From: Lactobacillus hominis DSM 23910 = CRBIP 24.179
Lineage (GTDB): Bacteria > Bacillota > Bacilli > Lactobacillales > Lactobacillaceae
Assembly (NCBI RefSeq): GCF_000296835.1
Contig: NZ_CAKE01000035.1
Coordinates: 1 to 64,000 of the forward strand
Direction: 5' to 3'
Length of the DNA: 64,000 bases
Of this stretch, positions 41,551 to 51,743 are shown piece by piece (positions within the stretch are counted from its first letter, which is position 1; the number at the start of each line of letters is the position of its first letter). Made by a program: the position numbers and the translations under genes. The notes under the pieces were generated by a model. The model was not told the DNA's origin, ran no database searches, and saw only the letters and a program-made list of their open reading frames with translations.

Positions 41551-41584
41551 GAAAAAAAGATGCCTTTTAAAAAGGCATCTTTTC
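41551..41584 (-). terminator. Terminator of glmS
   Basis: AAAAGATGCCTTTT pairs with AAAAGGCATCTTTT, with a T run on the minus strand. It begins just after the glmS stop. Confidence 0.88.
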
Positions 41585-41587
41585 TGA

Positions 41588-43399
41588 TTATTCAACAGTA
41601 ACTGATTTTGCTAAGTTTCTTGGCTTATCTACATCTAAACCTTTATTCTTAGATGCATAGTAAGCAAGCAATTGTGCAGGTACTGCAGTTAATAATGGTG
41701 ACATGTAGTAATCAACTTGAGGTAAGATAACATCGTCATCTTTACGTGCAAAGTCCTTACCAACAAAGGTCATTACATTTGCTCCACGTGATTCAACTTC
41801 TTGAATATTACCACGAGTCAAATCTGCAGTTGCAGGATCATTGATCAAAGCAATAACTGGAGTACCATCTTCAATTAGGGCAATTGTTCCGTGCTTTAAT
41901 TCAGCTGCAGCAAAACCTTCAGTTTCAATGTAAGAAACTTCCTTAAGCTTCAAAGCACCTTCCAATGCAACTGCGTAATCTACTCCACGCCCAATGTAAA
42001 ATGCATTGCGAGTATTAGCTAAGTACTTCTTAGCAAGTTCATCGATCTTTTCTTTACCATCAACTAATTCTTGCATACCTTCAGCAACTAAGGCTAATTG
42101 GTTCTTCAAATCGAAATCTTTAGCGTCTTGAAGCCCCTTCTTTTCACCAACTGCTTTAGCTAAAATTGCTTGAACTGCAATTTGAGCAGTATATGCCTTA
42201 GTAGAGGCTACGGCAATTTCAGGACCAGCTTCCAAAAGCATAGTGTAAGTTGCTTCACGAGATAAAGTAGAGCCTTCAACATTAGTCATAGTTAAACTTG
42301 GAAGGTTTCTTTCGTTAACTTGCTTTAAGACTACACGTGAATCTGCAGTTTCACCAGATTGCGATAAGAAGATGAAGAAAGGCTTTTTAGATAACTTAGG
42401 GAAATGGTAACCAAATTCCGAAGCCAAACCTACTTCAACTGGAATGTCAGCATACTTTTCAATAATATTCTTACCAACTAAGCCAGCGTGGTAACTAGTA
42501 CCAGCAGCTAAAATATAAATTCGATCACTTTCAGCTACTGCATCAACAATACTTTGTTCAACACGCACATCGCCATCAGCGCCAAAATAAGTTTGAGATA
42601 AACGCCGCATTACTGCAGGTTGTTCATCGATTTCTTTGAGCATGTAGAATTCGTAAGTACCCTTGGAGGCAGCATTTGGATCGATATCTAAAGTATGAGG
42701 TTTTCTTTCAACCTTTTCGCCATCGAGGTTTTCGATAACTACTTCTTCCTTAGTTACATCAGCAACATCACCATCTTGCAAGTCAATAAAAGTCTTAGTT
42801 TGATCTAAAACTGAAATCGCGTCAGAGGCAATAATGTTAAAACCATCGCCCAAACCAAGCATCATTGGACTCTTGTTCTTAGCAATGAAAATATGAGATG
42901 GTTCAGTATCATCAACCAATAAGAAAGCGTAAGAACCCTTAACTAACTTCAAAGCCTCTTTAAATGCTGAAAAACCATCAAGATCTTTTTCACGAGCAAT
43001 CTTAGCTACTAATTGAACAACAACTTCAGTATCAGTAGTAGATTTAAAGTTAACATCTGAAAGATATTTCTCTTTTAATTCAGCGTAATTTTCAATAACG
43101 CCGTTATGTACTAAGTAAAAACGACCATCTTCTGATACGTGAGGGTGGGCATTATCAACAGTTGGCTTACCGTGCGTAGCCCAACGTGTATGTCCAATTC
43201 CCACTAAACCTTGTTCATCAGGAGTTAGCTTATCTTCCAAGTTGCTAATTCTTCCGACTGCCTTAGTTAGATATTCATGCCCATTTAAATCATTTAAATA
43301 AATACCTGCTGAATCATAGCCACGGTATTCCAAATTCTTTAAACCATTTAATACAATATCACGAGCAGGCTTTCCGACTACTCCAACAATACCACACAT
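41588..43399 (-). CDS. glmS: Glutamine-fructose-6-phosphate aminotransferase (isomerising)
   Basis: First enzyme of UDP-GlcNAc synthesis: makes glucosamine 6-phosphate from fructose 6-phosphate and glutamine. The 603 residues include catalytic Cys2 (MCGIVGVVG), the glutaminase domain to about residue 240, and two SIS domains with SQSGETADSR and AASTKAYTAQ. Ends with KSVTVE, the family C terminus. Its leader has no glmS ribozyme; instead two GntR-type operators flank the promoter. Confidence 0.98.
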   Translation of the reverse strand: MCGIVGVVGKPARDIVLNGLKNLEYRGYDSAGIYLNDLNGHEYLTKAVGRISNLEDKLTPDEQGLVGIGHTRWATHGKPTVDNAHPHVSEDGRFYLVHNGVIENYAELKEKYLSDVNFKSTTDTEVVVQLVAKIAREKDLDGFSAFKEALKLVKGSYAFLLVDDTEPSHIFIAKNKSPMMLGLGDGFNIIASDAISVLDQTKTFIDLQDGDVADVTKEEVVIENLDGEKVERKPHTLDIDPNAASKGTYEFYMLKEIDEQPAVMRRLSQTYFGADGDVRVEQSIVDAVAESDRIYILAAGTSYHAGLVGKNIIEKYADIPVEVGLASEFGYHFPKLSKKPFFIFLSQSGETADSRVVLKQVNERNLPSLTMTNVEGSTLSREATYTMLLEAGPEIAVASTKAYTAQIAVQAILAKAVGEKKGLQDAKDFDLKNQLALVAEGMQELVDGKEKIDELAKKYLANTRNAFYIGRGVDYAVALEGALKLKEVSYIETEGFAAAELKHGTIALIEDGTPVIALINDPATADLTRGNIQEVESRGANVMTFVGKDFARKDDDVILPQVDYYMSPLLTAVPAQLLAYYASKNKGLDVDKPRNLAKSVTVE

Positions 43400-43434
43400 A
43401 TTTTTATCTCCTTTTATCCAACCACTTGAGTAAG

Positions 43435-43446
43435 TGGTCTAGACTG
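43435..43446. promoter_or_regulatory. Candidate GntR/NagR (dre-like) operator in the glmS leader
   Basis: TGGTCTAGACTG contains the perfect palindrome GTCTAGAC, matching the HutC-subfamily consensus GTMTAKAC. It is about 36 bases before the glmS start, downstream of the predicted transcription start, where a bound repressor would block elongation. An amino-sugar sensing regulator is inferred. Confidence 0.55.
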
Positions 43447-43480
43447 TGTTTTTGCTTTTAAAAAAGCTATCGCAATTGAT

Positions 43481-43509
43481 ATAATAGTAAACTTTCTTTC
43501 TAAGGTCAA
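43481..43509 (-). promoter_or_regulatory. Promoter of glmS
   Basis: Minus strand: -35 TTGACC (43509-43504), 17-base spacer, -10 TATTAT (43486-43481). Predicted start about 43474, giving a leader of about 75 bases. Confidence 0.75.
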
Positions 43510-43524
43510 GCATTTATCTGTAAA

Positions 43525-43535
43525 TGGTCTACTTT
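43525..43535. promoter_or_regulatory. Second candidate dre-like half-site upstream of the glmS promoter
   Basis: TGGTCTACTTT shares the seven bases TGGTCTA with the leader operator but has a degenerate second half. It lies 16 bases upstream of the -35 box, about 90 bases from the first site. Confidence 0.4.
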
Positions 43536-43597
43536 GCTTTTAAGGTACATACCAATTCATATTTTTTTGCTTTTGCATTAATACAAAAGCAAAAAAA

Positions 43598-43632
43598 ATA
43601 AGGCTTTAGGATTTCTCCTAAAGCTTTATTTT
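43598..43632 (-). terminator. Terminator of glmM
   Basis: Minus strand: AAGCTTTAGG pairs with CCTAAAGCCTT around AGAAAT, followed by an extended T run. A second A/T-only hairpin follows at 43563-43596. Confidence 0.85.
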
Positions 43633-43637
43633 ATCGA

Positions 43638-44996
43638 TTAATCTTTGCTACCCATTTCTTGCTTAACAATATCTGCAACTTGTTCACAATATTTATCAGC
43701 TAATTCTTGAGTTGGGGCTTCAGTCATCACACGAAGTAAATCTTGCGTTCCAGAAGGTCTTACAAAGATTCTTCCTTCATCGCCCAATTCTTTTTCGACA
43801 GTATCAATTGCATCAGTAATTGCTGCATGTTCTTTCCAAGATTTCTTATCTTTTACAGGAACGTTGATTAAGCGTTGTGGGTATTCTTTAAAGTCTTCTA
43901 GCAATTCGCTTAATGACTTACCAGTATCCTTCATTACGTAAAGCAAATGTAAACCAGTAAGCATTCCGTCACCAGTATTGTGGTAATCACTAATAATAAC
44001 GTGCCCAGATTGTTCTCCACCCAAGTTATAACCGTTAGCTCTCATTTTTTCTGAAACGTAACGGTCACCAACTTGAGTTCTAACATTCTTCAAACCGCGT
44101 CTTTCCAAAGCTTTAGTAAAGCCAAGATTACTCATAACAGTAGTTACGATAGTATCTTTCTTCAAACGGCCATGATCAGCTAAATATGAGCCGATAACAT
44201 ACATAATGTGGTCGCCATCTACTTCATTACCATTTTCATCAACAGCAATACAGCGGTCAGCATCCCCATCAAAGGCCAAACCTAATTGAGCACCTTGCTT
44301 AACGACTTCTTCTTGAAGTTTTTCAGTGTGAGTAGCACCAACATGATCGTTAATGTTTAAACCATTTGGATGAGTAGCAATAGTAGTGAAGTCTACTCCC
44401 ATATCTGCAAATAAGCGTGAAATTAAAGCACTAGATGCACCATTAGCGCCATCTACTACAACTTTAATACCGCCTAATTCTTCTGGTAAGGTATTTTCAA
44501 TGAATTGAAGATACTTAGAAGCACCTTCGTGATAATTAGTTACAGTACCTAAACCTTCAGCAGATGGACGAGGAAGTTTATCTTCTGGTGCATCGATTAA
44601 TTTTTCAATTTCTTCCTCTTTAGCATCAGATAACTTCAAACCATCGCTACCAAAGAACTTAATTCCGTTATCTTGAACTGGATTATGAGATGCAGAAATT
44701 TGTACACCAGCATCAGCGCCTTGAGCTCTTACTAAGTAAGAAAGACCTGGAGTAGTAATAACGCCAAGTTCTAACACTTCAATACCTACTGACAATAAAC
44801 CAGCTATTAAAGCATATTCAAGCATTTGACCAGAAATACGAGTATCTCTAGAAACTAAAACTTTTGCCTTTTCTCCATCTTTCTTATCTTTGGTTAAAAC
44901 ATAACCTCCATCACGACCTAATTTAAATGCCATTTCAGGAGTTAAACCTGCGTTAGCAACACCACGCACACCATCGGTACCAAAGTACTTAAGCAT
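43638..44996 (-). CDS. glmM: Phosphoglucosamine mutase
   Basis: Converts glucosamine 6-phosphate to glucosamine 1-phosphate. It has 452 residues with [12 protein letters not shown] at the start, the phospho-serine loop ISASHNP (about 100-106), the metal loop DGDADR and the phosphate-binding [12 protein letters not shown] near the end. I use the ATG at 44996; a TTG four codons earlier overlaps the possible ribosome site. Third gene of the cdaA-cdaR-glmM operon. Confidence 0.97.
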   Translation of the reverse strand: MLKYFGTDGVRGVANAGLTPEMAFKLGRDGGYVLTKDKKDGEKAKVLVSRDTRISGQMLEYALIAGLLSVGIEVLELGVITTPGLSYLVRAQGADAGVQISASHNPVQDNGIKFFGSDGLKLSDAKEEEIEKLIDAPEDKLPRPSAEGLGTVTNYHEGASKYLQFIENTLPEELGGIKVVVDGANGASSALISRLFADMGVDFTTIATHPNGLNINDHVGATHTEKLQEEVVKQGAQLGLAFDGDADRCIAVDENGNEVDGDHIMYVIGSYLADHGRLKKDTIVTTVMSNLGFTKALERRGLKNVRTQVGDRYVSEKMRANGYNLGGEQSGHVIISDYHNTGDGMLTGLHLLYVMKDTGKSLSELLEDFKEYPQRLINVPVKDKKSWKEHAAITDAIDTVEKELGDEGRIFVRPSGTQDLLRVMTEAPTQELADKYCEQVADIVKQEMGSKD

Positions 44997-45033
44997 TTTT
45001 ATAAACAACCTTTCTTAATTTTTGTTTCTAAAT

Positions 45034-46008
45034 TTATTCTTTCTTCACAGAATTCATGCTTTCAGATACACGAATTTTTACTGTAAATTCTGAGGGATCG
45101 GCCTTTACGATACCTTTAGGTAATACAAGATTTACTTTTTTTGTAGTAGTTGAACTTATATTATCTAAATTTACATCTAACGAAACTTCATTTAACTTTT
45201 TCAAAACGCTCGCTTTGCCATAAAGCCGAACGCTCGAATGATTGGCAGTTAAGGAATAAATCCTATTCTGACTTTCATTATGAGAAGTTACATTTACTTT
45301 CACCTTTTTACTAGGAAGATGAATTGGTACATGCACATGCGTTGTAGCAGGATCCATAACGACATTTAATTGTCGGCCATCTCTGTCTTCTGCTATTAGC
45401 ATTACTTCTCGATTATAAGTTTCAGTCTGTCCCTTAGGAAGAATGACGCGTGCAACGATGCGATCAATTTGGTTAACTTCGCTCTTAGAACCCGTCACAT
45501 TAATGACTGAAGGATCGCTAGTTGCAGTTCCAATTTGATAACCATCAGGCACAGCACCCTTATTATACTCTATTTGAACAGGAAAAGACTTAGATTTTCT
45601 ATCTTGAATTGTAACTCTTACCGTTTTGGGTTTTATAGAATAGGCGAGTTGATTGCTCAAACCATTGATTTTAACAGGTACTTTATGAGTGCCAGTTTTT
45701 AAACGACTTAAATCAATAAATGCTCTAAAATTTTGAGTATTCATTGTCGAGGTTACCAAAGCACTTGAACCAGAAATTGTCAGTGAAACTTTTTCAGGGT
45801 AGCCAGTAACATAATATTTATCAGTATTAACCGAAACTTGTAAAGGAACCTTCAATGTTTCTTTACGAGTAGCTGTTTTAATCGTTTGATTACGTTGTCC
45901 TTTTGGGGCAAAGCCTTGCTGATTATTATTAATATAAATAGCCAATAAAATTGCTAACAATAAAGCAAGAATTTTATAAAACCAGGGTTTATCAAAAAAA
46001 CGTTTCAT
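45034..46008 (-). CDS. cdaR: CdaA regulatory protein CdaR (YbbR domains)
   Basis: A 324-residue membrane-anchored protein: one helix at about 13-28 then extracellular YbbR repeats (about four), each with KVSLTISGSSALV-like beta strands. It controls the diadenylate cyclase CdaA. The start overlaps the cdaA stop by four bases. Confidence 0.93.
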   Translation of the reverse strand: MKRFFDKPWFYKILALLLAILLAIYINNNQQGFAPKGQRNQTIKTATRKETLKVPLQVSVNTDKYYVTGYPEKVSLTISGSSALVTSTMNTQNFRAFIDLSRLKTGTHKVPVKINGLSNQLAYSIKPKTVRVTIQDRKSKSFPVQIEYNKGAVPDGYQIGTATSDPSVINVTGSKSEVNQIDRIVARVILPKGQTETYNREVMLIAEDRDGRQLNVVMDPATTHVHVPIHLPSKKVKVNVTSHNESQNRIYSLTANHSSVRLYGKASVLKKLNEVSLDVNLDNISSTTTKKVNLVLPKGIVKADPSEFTVKIRVSESMNSVKKE

Positions 46009-46850
46009 TTTTTATTTGACCCCCAATTCCATAACTTATTTACAATTCTTTGATACCAATTTGGTTTTTCATCTTCTGGCGGTACTAATTGTGCAGTCAA
46101 ATATTTCATATATTCAGCTCTCGTTAAATCAAGCATGAATTGACTATTACGCGTAATAGTTACGCCACCAGTTTCTTCTGAAACAACAATCGTAATGGCA
46201 TCAGTAACTTCAGAAATCCCGACAGCTGCCCTGTGGCGCGTTCCTAATTTTTTGGGAATTGTACTGTTATCAGATAGTGGTAAATATGCTGCAGCTACTG
46301 CAATCTTATTATCTCGGATGATAACAGCCCCATCATGAAGCGGAGTATTCGGAATAAAAATATTAATCAATAATTCTCCAGAAATATCAGCATCTAGCGG
46401 AATTCCAGTTTCAATGTAATCCTCTAAACCAGTGCTTTGCTGAATAGTGATCAAGGCACCAATTCTTCGTTTAGACATATATTGAATGGCCTTATCAAGC
46501 TCATGGACCATTCTTTCAGAGGTCTTTTTCTCACTAACAGGATTGCCACCAAAAATTGGAGACCGCCCCAAATGCTCTAATCCACGACGAATTTCAGGCT
46601 GGAAAATCACTATGATTCCAATTACTGACCAAGAAAGAATTTGATCCACAAAATAAGTTAAAGTATGTAAATTTAAAAATCCTGCGATTATTCGCACGAT
46701 AATAATTAAAGAAATTCCTTTAACTAATTGGACCGCCTTAGTTCCTCGAACCAGCATAATTAGTCGATAAATGATATACCAAACGATCAGTATATCTAGT
46801 ACATTCATTAAATTTTGCCAAGTTAAAATGCTCTGTAGATCAAACTTCAT
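46005..46850 (-). CDS. cdaA: Diadenylate cyclase CdaA
   Basis: Makes cyclic di-AMP from two ATP. Of its 281 residues, three N-terminal helices (about 15-35, 45-60, 70-85) are followed by the DAC (DisA_N) domain with the catalytic DGA at 173-175 and RHR at 205-207. c-di-AMP controls potassium and osmolyte transport and wall stress in Firmicutes (family knowledge). First gene of the operon with cdaR and glmM. Confidence 0.96.
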   Translation of the reverse strand: MKFDLQSILTWQNLMNVLDILIVWYIIYRLIMLVRGTKAVQLVKGISLIIIVRIIAGFLNLHTLTYFVDQILSWSVIGIIVIFQPEIRRGLEHLGRSPIFGGNPVSEKKTSERMVHELDKAIQYMSKRRIGALITIQQSTGLEDYIETGIPLDADISGELLINIFIPNTPLHDGAVIIRDNKIAVAAAYLPLSDNSTIPKKLGTRHRAAVGISEVTDAITIVVSEETGGVTITRNSQFMLDLTRAEYMKYLTAQLVPPEDEKPNWYQRIVNKLWNWGSNKK

Positions 46851-46892
46851 ATGCCCCTCCTTTTACTAACTAATTATACCTAACACTTTGAT

Positions 46893-47966
46893 TTAACGGG
46901 CATACATTTTAAATTCTAAGAATAAATCATTGTATTCTTGAATTTTCTTTGGACCTAAGTCTTCATATACCTGCAAATTCTTCATAGTTTGCTCAGATGG
47001 ATAAAATTGCTTATCGTTTCTTAATTTAGCAGGCAGCTGTTTTTTCGCTAAGCTATTTGGCGTTGAATAACCGATATATTCCGCATTTTGGGCTGCATTT
47101 TTAGGATCAAGCATAAAATTAATGAATTTATATGCACCTGTCTTATTTTTCACAGTTTTTGGTATTACAAAATTATCAAACCACAAATTTGATCCTTCGC
47201 TTGGCACAACATAATGCAAATGCGGATTCTGATCTAACATTGTCCGCGCTTCGCCTGACCAAGTAACGCCAATTGGAGCTTCATTTTGAATCATATACAT
47301 TTTTAACTCATCAGAAATAATAGCTTTTACATTTGGACCTAAGCCATCTAGCTTAGTTTTTGCTAATTTTAATTCCAAAGAATTTTTGGTATTCATCGAA
47401 TAATTCATTGAAGCTAAAGACATCCCCATAATATCGCGCGCTGAGTCAACGAGTAAAATATCATGACGATAATTATTTTTCCATAAATCATTCCAATGCT
47501 GGATGGAACCTTTTTTAATATATTTATCGTTATAAACAATTCCTAAAGTGCCCCAAAAATATGGAATTGAATATTCATTTTCTTTATCAAATGATTGATG
47601 TAAAAATTGCTTGCCGATGTTTTTATAATTAGGAATCTCTTTTTTGTTAATTTTCTCTAATAAATTAGCCTTGCGCATCTTCGAAATCATGTAATCAGAT
47701 GGAACGCAGATATCATAAGAAGTGCCACCTTGCTTGATTTTGGTATACATTGCTTCATTTGAATCGAATGTTTCATAAATAACATGATAGCCAGTCTGTT
47801 TTTCAAACTTTTTAATTAACTTAGGGTCAATATAATCGCCCCAATTGTAGATAACTAAATTCTTGCTATTTGAAGAAACATCGTGATTGTTTAAATCATG
47901 CGCCCAAAATTCCAAACCGCAGCAGACGATAATAATTGATAAGATGCTGATAATAATCTTTTTCAT
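46893..47966 (-). CDS. potD: Spermidine/putrescine ABC transporter, substrate-binding protein
   Basis: A 357-residue extracellular receptor. Hydrophobic N terminus (about 2-20) with Cys-Cys at the end, possibly an atypical lipobox. Typical PotD segments: NLVIYNWGDYIDPKLIKKFEKQTG, TSYDICVPSDYMISKM and GYSTPNSLAKKQLP (shortened to under 20 residues here). The ATG overlaps the potC stop by four bases. Last gene of potABCD. Confidence 0.94.
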   Translation of the reverse strand: MKKIIISILSIIIVCCGLEFWAHDLNNHDVSSNSKNLVIYNWGDYIDPKLIKKFEKQTGYHVIYETFDSNEAMYTKIKQGGTSYDICVPSDYMISKMRKANLLEKINKKEIPNYKNIGKQFLHQSFDKENEYSIPYFWGTLGIVYNDKYIKKGSIQHWNDLWKNNYRHDILLVDSARDIMGMSLASMNYSMNTKNSLELKLAKTKLDGLGPNVKAIISDELKMYMIQNEAPIGVTWSGEARTMLDQNPHLHYVVPSEGSNLWFDNFVIPKTVKNKTGAYKFINFMLDPKNAAQNAEYIGYSTPNSLAKKQLPAKLRNDKQFYPSEQTMKNLQVYEDLGPKKIQEYNDLFLEFKMYAR

Positions 47967-48757
47967 AGTATCGTCCTCCGATTGCGTGACTTTTTATTAG
48001 TTATAAAGTAATAAATAATTACCAAAATTAACACAAAAATAAACATCAAAGTACTCAGAGCATTTATTTCTAAGTTAATTCCTTGGCGTGCTCTAGAATA
48101 AATTTCTACTGACAATGTTGTAAAACCATTCCCTGTTACAAAAAATGTAACTGCAAAATCATCCAATGAATAAGTTAGAGCCATAAAAAAGCCAGCTAGA
48201 ATTCCTGGAGTTATTGCAGGTAAAGTGATTTTAGTAAAAGTTTGCCAGCTATTAGCCCCCAAATCAGAAGCTGCATCGATTAAAGAATGATCAAATTCCT
48301 TTAAACGTGGAAGCACCATTAACACTACAATTGGAATCGAAAAAGCAATATGACTTAATAAAACTGATCCAAATCCCAAGCCAAATCCTAAAGCAGTAAA
48401 AAAGATCAAAAAACTTGCCCCAATAATTACATCAGGAGAAACCATTAAAACATTATTTAAGGCTAAAAAACTCTTTTTTACCTTTTTTGATTTAGTTTCA
48501 TCAATTGCGATCGCGCCAAAAGTACCAACAGCAGTTGCAATTAAACTTGATAATAAAGCTAAAACAATAGTTTCTAAAAATATTGCTAGTAGTCGATTAT
48601 CGTTGAATAAGTCCTGATAATGAGACCAAGTAAAATGCTCAAAGTGGTCCATATTCTGCCCACTCGAAAAAGAGTAATAGATCAAGTAAAAGATTGGCAA
48701 ATATAGCAAAAATAAAACTATTGCTAGATAAATATGAGAAATTTTTATTCGCTTCAT
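47963..48757 (-). CDS. potC: Spermidine/putrescine ABC transporter, permease PotC
   Basis: A 264-residue permease with six helices and the cytoplasmic coupling loop DAASDLGANSWQTFTKITLP, the EAA motif of importers. Its start overlaps the potB stop by four bases, and its end overlaps the potD start. Confidence 0.94.
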   Translation of the reverse strand: MKRIKISHIYLAIVLFLLYLPIFYLIYYSFSSGQNMDHFEHFTWSHYQDLFNDNRLLAIFLETIVLALLSSLIATAVGTFGAIAIDETKSKKVKKSFLALNNVLMVSPDVIIGASFLIFFTALGFGLGFGSVLLSHIAFSIPIVVLMVLPRLKEFDHSLIDAASDLGANSWQTFTKITLPAITPGILAGFFMALTYSLDDFAVTFFVTGNGFTTLSVEIYSRARQGINLEINALSTLMFIFVLILVIIYYFITNKKSRNRRTIL

Positions 48758-49593
48758 AGTTCTATCCTCTTTTTATGATGACTATCTGAAGATGTCGTAA
48801 TTAACATCACAACAACCATTAAGAAAATTAAAATAACTCCAATTGCCGACCCCATCGGCCAGTTCATCGTAGTCATAAAATATTCTTCAATTGCAGTACC
48901 TAAAGTAATAACGCGATTTCCCCCAATTAGACGCGTAAGCATAAACAAAGATAGTGAAGGAATAAAAACTGCTTGAACTCCTGCTTCTACACCGCTTTTA
49001 GAAAGAGGCCATAATACTTTGATAAAGGTTTGCCATTTATTAGCGCCCAAATCCCGCGCGGCTTGAATTACAGCTGGATCAATATCAGTAATAGCATTGT
49101 AAATTGGCAAAATCATAAATGGAATTTCAATATAGGCTGCCACAAAAATAAAAGCAAAATTTGTAAAAAGAATATTTTGCGGTCCAATACCAAATAAGTG
49201 TAAGAAATTATTGACTAGGCCGTGCTGGCCGAAGATTCCAATAAAAGCATAGGCCTTTAATAATAAATTGATCCAAGTAGGCAAAATGATCAATAAGAGC
49301 CAGAATTGTTGATTCTTTAACTGACTCAAAATATAAGCTACTGGATAAGAGATAATTAAAGTGAATAACGTAATTAAAAATGCATACCAAAATGAATTTA
49401 GCGTCATTCTCAAAAAAGTGCCATCAACAAAAAATCTTCTAAAATTATCTAATGTAAAACCATGACCATCAGAAAATGCATTGATCGTAATTAAAACAAT
49501 TGGTGCAATTACAAATAAAATCAGCCATAACACATAGGGAATTACAAATATTAGCTTACTTTTTTTCATTACGTTATTCTTCATCTCCTTCAT
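48754..49593 (-). CDS. potB: Spermidine/putrescine ABC transporter, permease PotB
   Basis: A permease of up to 279 residues with six helices and the EAA loop [20 protein letters not shown]. It overlaps the end of potA. There are three in-frame ATGs near the start (49593, 49584, 49569); the GGAG that serves them makes the exact choice uncertain. Confidence 0.93.
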   Translation of the reverse strand: MKEMKNNVMKKSKLIFVIPYVLWLILFVIAPIVLITINAFSDGHGFTLDNFRRFFVDGTFLRMTLNSFWYAFLITLFTLIISYPVAYILSQLKNQQFWLLLIILPTWINLLLKAYAFIGIFGQHGLVNNFLHLFGIGPQNILFTNFAFIFVAAYIEIPFMILPIYNAITDIDPAVIQAARDLGANKWQTFIKVLWPLSKSGVEAGVQAVFIPSLSLFMLTRLIGGNRVITLGTAIEEYFMTTMNWPMGSAIGVILIFLMVVVMLITTSSDSHHKKRIEL

Positions 49594-50668
49594 ATGCTTC
49601 TAACCGCTTATCAAACTCGGCTTCACTTTCACCAAAACGCATAACATGAATATCTTCTGGATCAAAGTAAAGTCCAATTTGCTTACCTATTTCAGTAGAA
49701 TTTGTAGAATGAATTAGCCATTCGTTTTCATCGCTATCTTTAGCCTTAATTTCAAAGTGATCGCCTAAAAATAGCTGACTTTCTACTTGTACTCTTAACT
49801 TACCTTTTTCTAAGTCAACAATATCTAAATCTTCAGGTCTTAAAACTACTTCAACTTTTTCTCCCGGCTTAATTCCTGCATCGGCGCATTCGAAACGATG
49901 ATTACCAAATTCCACTTCGTAATCTTTAATCATCCGCCCAGTTAAAATATTAGAATCGCCAATAAAACGCGCTACAAAGTCATTCACCGGTTCATCGTAA
50001 ATATCGACGGGGCTGCCGCTTTGCTGGATTTTTCCCTCATTTAAGACAAAAATTTCATCGCTCATCGCTAGAGCTTCTTCTTGATCGTGAGTAACAAAAA
50101 TGAAAGTGATTCCCAGCTTTTTTTGAATTTCACGTAATTCAAACTGCATATCTTTACGCAATCTTTTATCAAGCGCAGATAGCGACTCATCTAACAGCAA
50201 TACTTTGGGTTCGTTAACTAGCGCACGAGCAATGGCCACACGTTGCTGCTGGCCTCCAGAAAGTTCAGAAATTTCACGTCCTGCAAAACCATCTAATTGG
50301 ACCATGTGTAAGGCTTCTTTGACAGCCATCTTTATTTCTTTTTTATCTTTTTTCTTTAGTTGCAAGCCAAAAGCGACATTTTCATAAACGTTCATATGAG
50401 GAAACAAAGCATAATTTTGAAAAACGGTATTGATTTGACGCTTTGAGGCATCTAAATGTGTAATATCTTGACCATCAAAAAGGACTTTTCCTTGCGTAGG
50501 TTCGCTAAAACCAGCAATTATTCTAAGAATCGTAGTTTTTCCAGAGCCAGATGGACCCAGTAAAGAATAAAATTTTCCTGACTCAATTTTTAAATTGATA
50601 TTCTTTAAAGCTACAAAGCCGTCATCATATTCTTTTCTCACATGTTCTAGTCTAATAATATCTGCCAT
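49574..50668 (-). CDS. potA: Spermidine/putrescine ABC transporter, ATPase PotA
   Basis: A 364-residue ATP-binding protein that energises polyamine import. Walker A GPSGSGKT (38-45), signature LSGGQQQR, Walker [13 protein letters not shown] and switch [10 protein letters not shown], followed by a C-terminal TOBE-like domain from about 235. First gene of potABCD, which has its own promoter region after the murB terminator. Confidence 0.96.
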   Translation of the reverse strand: MADIIRLEHVRKEYDDGFVALKNINLKIESGKFYSLLGPSGSGKTTILRIIAGFSEPTQGKVLFDGQDITHLDASKRQINTVFQNYALFPHMNVYENVAFGLQLKKKDKKEIKMAVKEALHMVQLDGFAGREISELSGGQQQRVAIARALVNEPKVLLLDESLSALDKRLRKDMQFELREIQKKLGITFIFVTHDQEEALAMSDEIFVLNEGKIQQSGSPVDIYDEPVNDFVARFIGDSNILTGRMIKDYEVEFGNHRFECADAGIKPGEKVEVVLRPEDLDIVDLEKGKLRVQVESQLFLGDHFEIKAKDSDENEWLIHSTNSTEIGKQIGLYFDPEDIHVMRFGESEAEFDKRLEAYEGDEE

Positions 50669-50682
50669 CCCGAATCCCCCTA

Positions 50683-50718
50683 TAAAAAAAGCTGCAAGTC
50701 TCGATACTTGTAGCTTTA
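50683..50718 (-). terminator. Terminator of murB
   Basis: Minus strand: AAAGCTACAAGT pairs with ACTTGCAGCTTT, followed by TTTT. It separates murB from potA, only about 15 bases before the potA start. Confidence 0.85.
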
Positions 50719-50734
50719 ATAGCTTTAAGACTCT

Positions 50735-51640
50735 TTAGTCCTTTTCTTTTCCAATAATTCTAACTTCAGTTTCTAAAGTCACGCCAAATTTCTTCAAAAT
50801 TTCTTTTTGGATTAAATGAATTAAGTTTAAATAATCCGTTGCAGTTGCACCACCAACATTAATGATAAAACCGGCATGCTTCATTGAGTCTTCTGCTCCA
50901 CCAATTCTTTTACCTTGCAGACCAGCTTTAATGATCATTGGACCCACGTAATGACCCTTAGGGCGCTTAAATACACTACCGCAAGAAGGATACTCTAACG
51001 GCTGCTTTGCTCTTCTTAAGCCATTGAAATATTCCATCTTATCTTTAATTGCGAGCTTATCTCCGGGTTCCAGACCAAAAGTTGCACTTACTACAACATC
51101 ACCAGTATCTTGAACAAGAGAATAACGATAGCCAAAATTCATTTCATCGTGGGTATAAGTTTTAAATTCTCCGTTACGCGTCAAAACATCAACTGACTTA
51201 ATAACAAATTCAGTTTCGCCACCATAAGCGCCTGCATTCATAAATACTGCACCGCCTACACTGCCTGGAATGCCAGCAGCAAATTCTAACCCCGTTAAGC
51301 CTGCCTGACAAGCAGCTTCAGAAGTATCAATAATTCGCGCACCGGCTTGAGCTGTAACAGTATGATTTTTTTCATCAGCAGTAATTTCATCCATCTTGGT
51401 TAAAATTAAAACTAAACCTTCAATTCCACCGTCGCGAATAATCAGATTAGACGCATTACCAATCACTGTAAGTGGAATGCTTAATTGCTTCGCAGTTTCT
51501 ACTAATTGCTTTAATTCAGTTAAATTTTTTGGAAAAGCTAAAAATTCAGCAGGACCACCAGTTTGAGTAAAAGTAAATCGACTAAGTGGAACATTTTCTT
51601 GAATATCAATCCCTTGATCTTTTAAATCCATTAACTTCAT
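50735..51640 (-). CDS. murB: UDP-N-acetylenolpyruvoylglucosamine reductase
   Basis: FAD- and NADPH-dependent second step of muramic acid synthesis. It has 301 residues from ATG 51640 (AAAGGAG nine bases upstream; an in-frame start 15 codons earlier lacks a site). FAD-binding IGNASNLIIRDGG, EFAAGIPGSVGGAVFMNAG and YSLVQDTGDVVV are present, and the Ser and Glu of PSCGSVFKRP and LETEVRIIG serve catalysis. The short type IIb form is typical for Firmicutes. Confidence 0.96.
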   Translation of the reverse strand: MKLMDLKDQGIDIQENVPLSRFTFTQTGGPAEFLAFPKNLTELKQLVETAKQLSIPLTVIGNASNLIIRDGGIEGLVLILTKMDEITADEKNHTVTAQAGARIIDTSEAACQAGLTGLEFAAGIPGSVGGAVFMNAGAYGGETEFVIKSVDVLTRNGEFKTYTHDEMNFGYRYSLVQDTGDVVVSATFGLEPGDKLAIKDKMEYFNGLRRAKQPLEYPSCGSVFKRPKGHYVGPMIIKAGLQGKRIGGAEDSMKHAGFIINVGGATATDYLNLIHLIQKEILKKFGVTLETEVRIIGKEKD

Positions 51641-51743
51641 TTTTAGCGACTCCTTTGTTCTATTATCCTTATAATGATAACGCAAAAAAGGTGTATTTAT
51701 CTACCATGTGCTATACTAAAAATAAAATAAAAAGGAGTAAATT

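Noticed and set aside
41519-41552. Fluoride riboswitch before the HAD-fluC-fluC operon
   Set aside because: Only about 30 bases separate the HAD start from the glmS terminator and no crcB-motif sequence is visible.
43400-43637. glmS ribozyme upstream of glmS
   Set aside because: The leader after the predicted start is about 75 bases and lacks the ribozyme core; the extra hairpin at 43563-43596 is an A/T-only stem beyond the glmM terminator.
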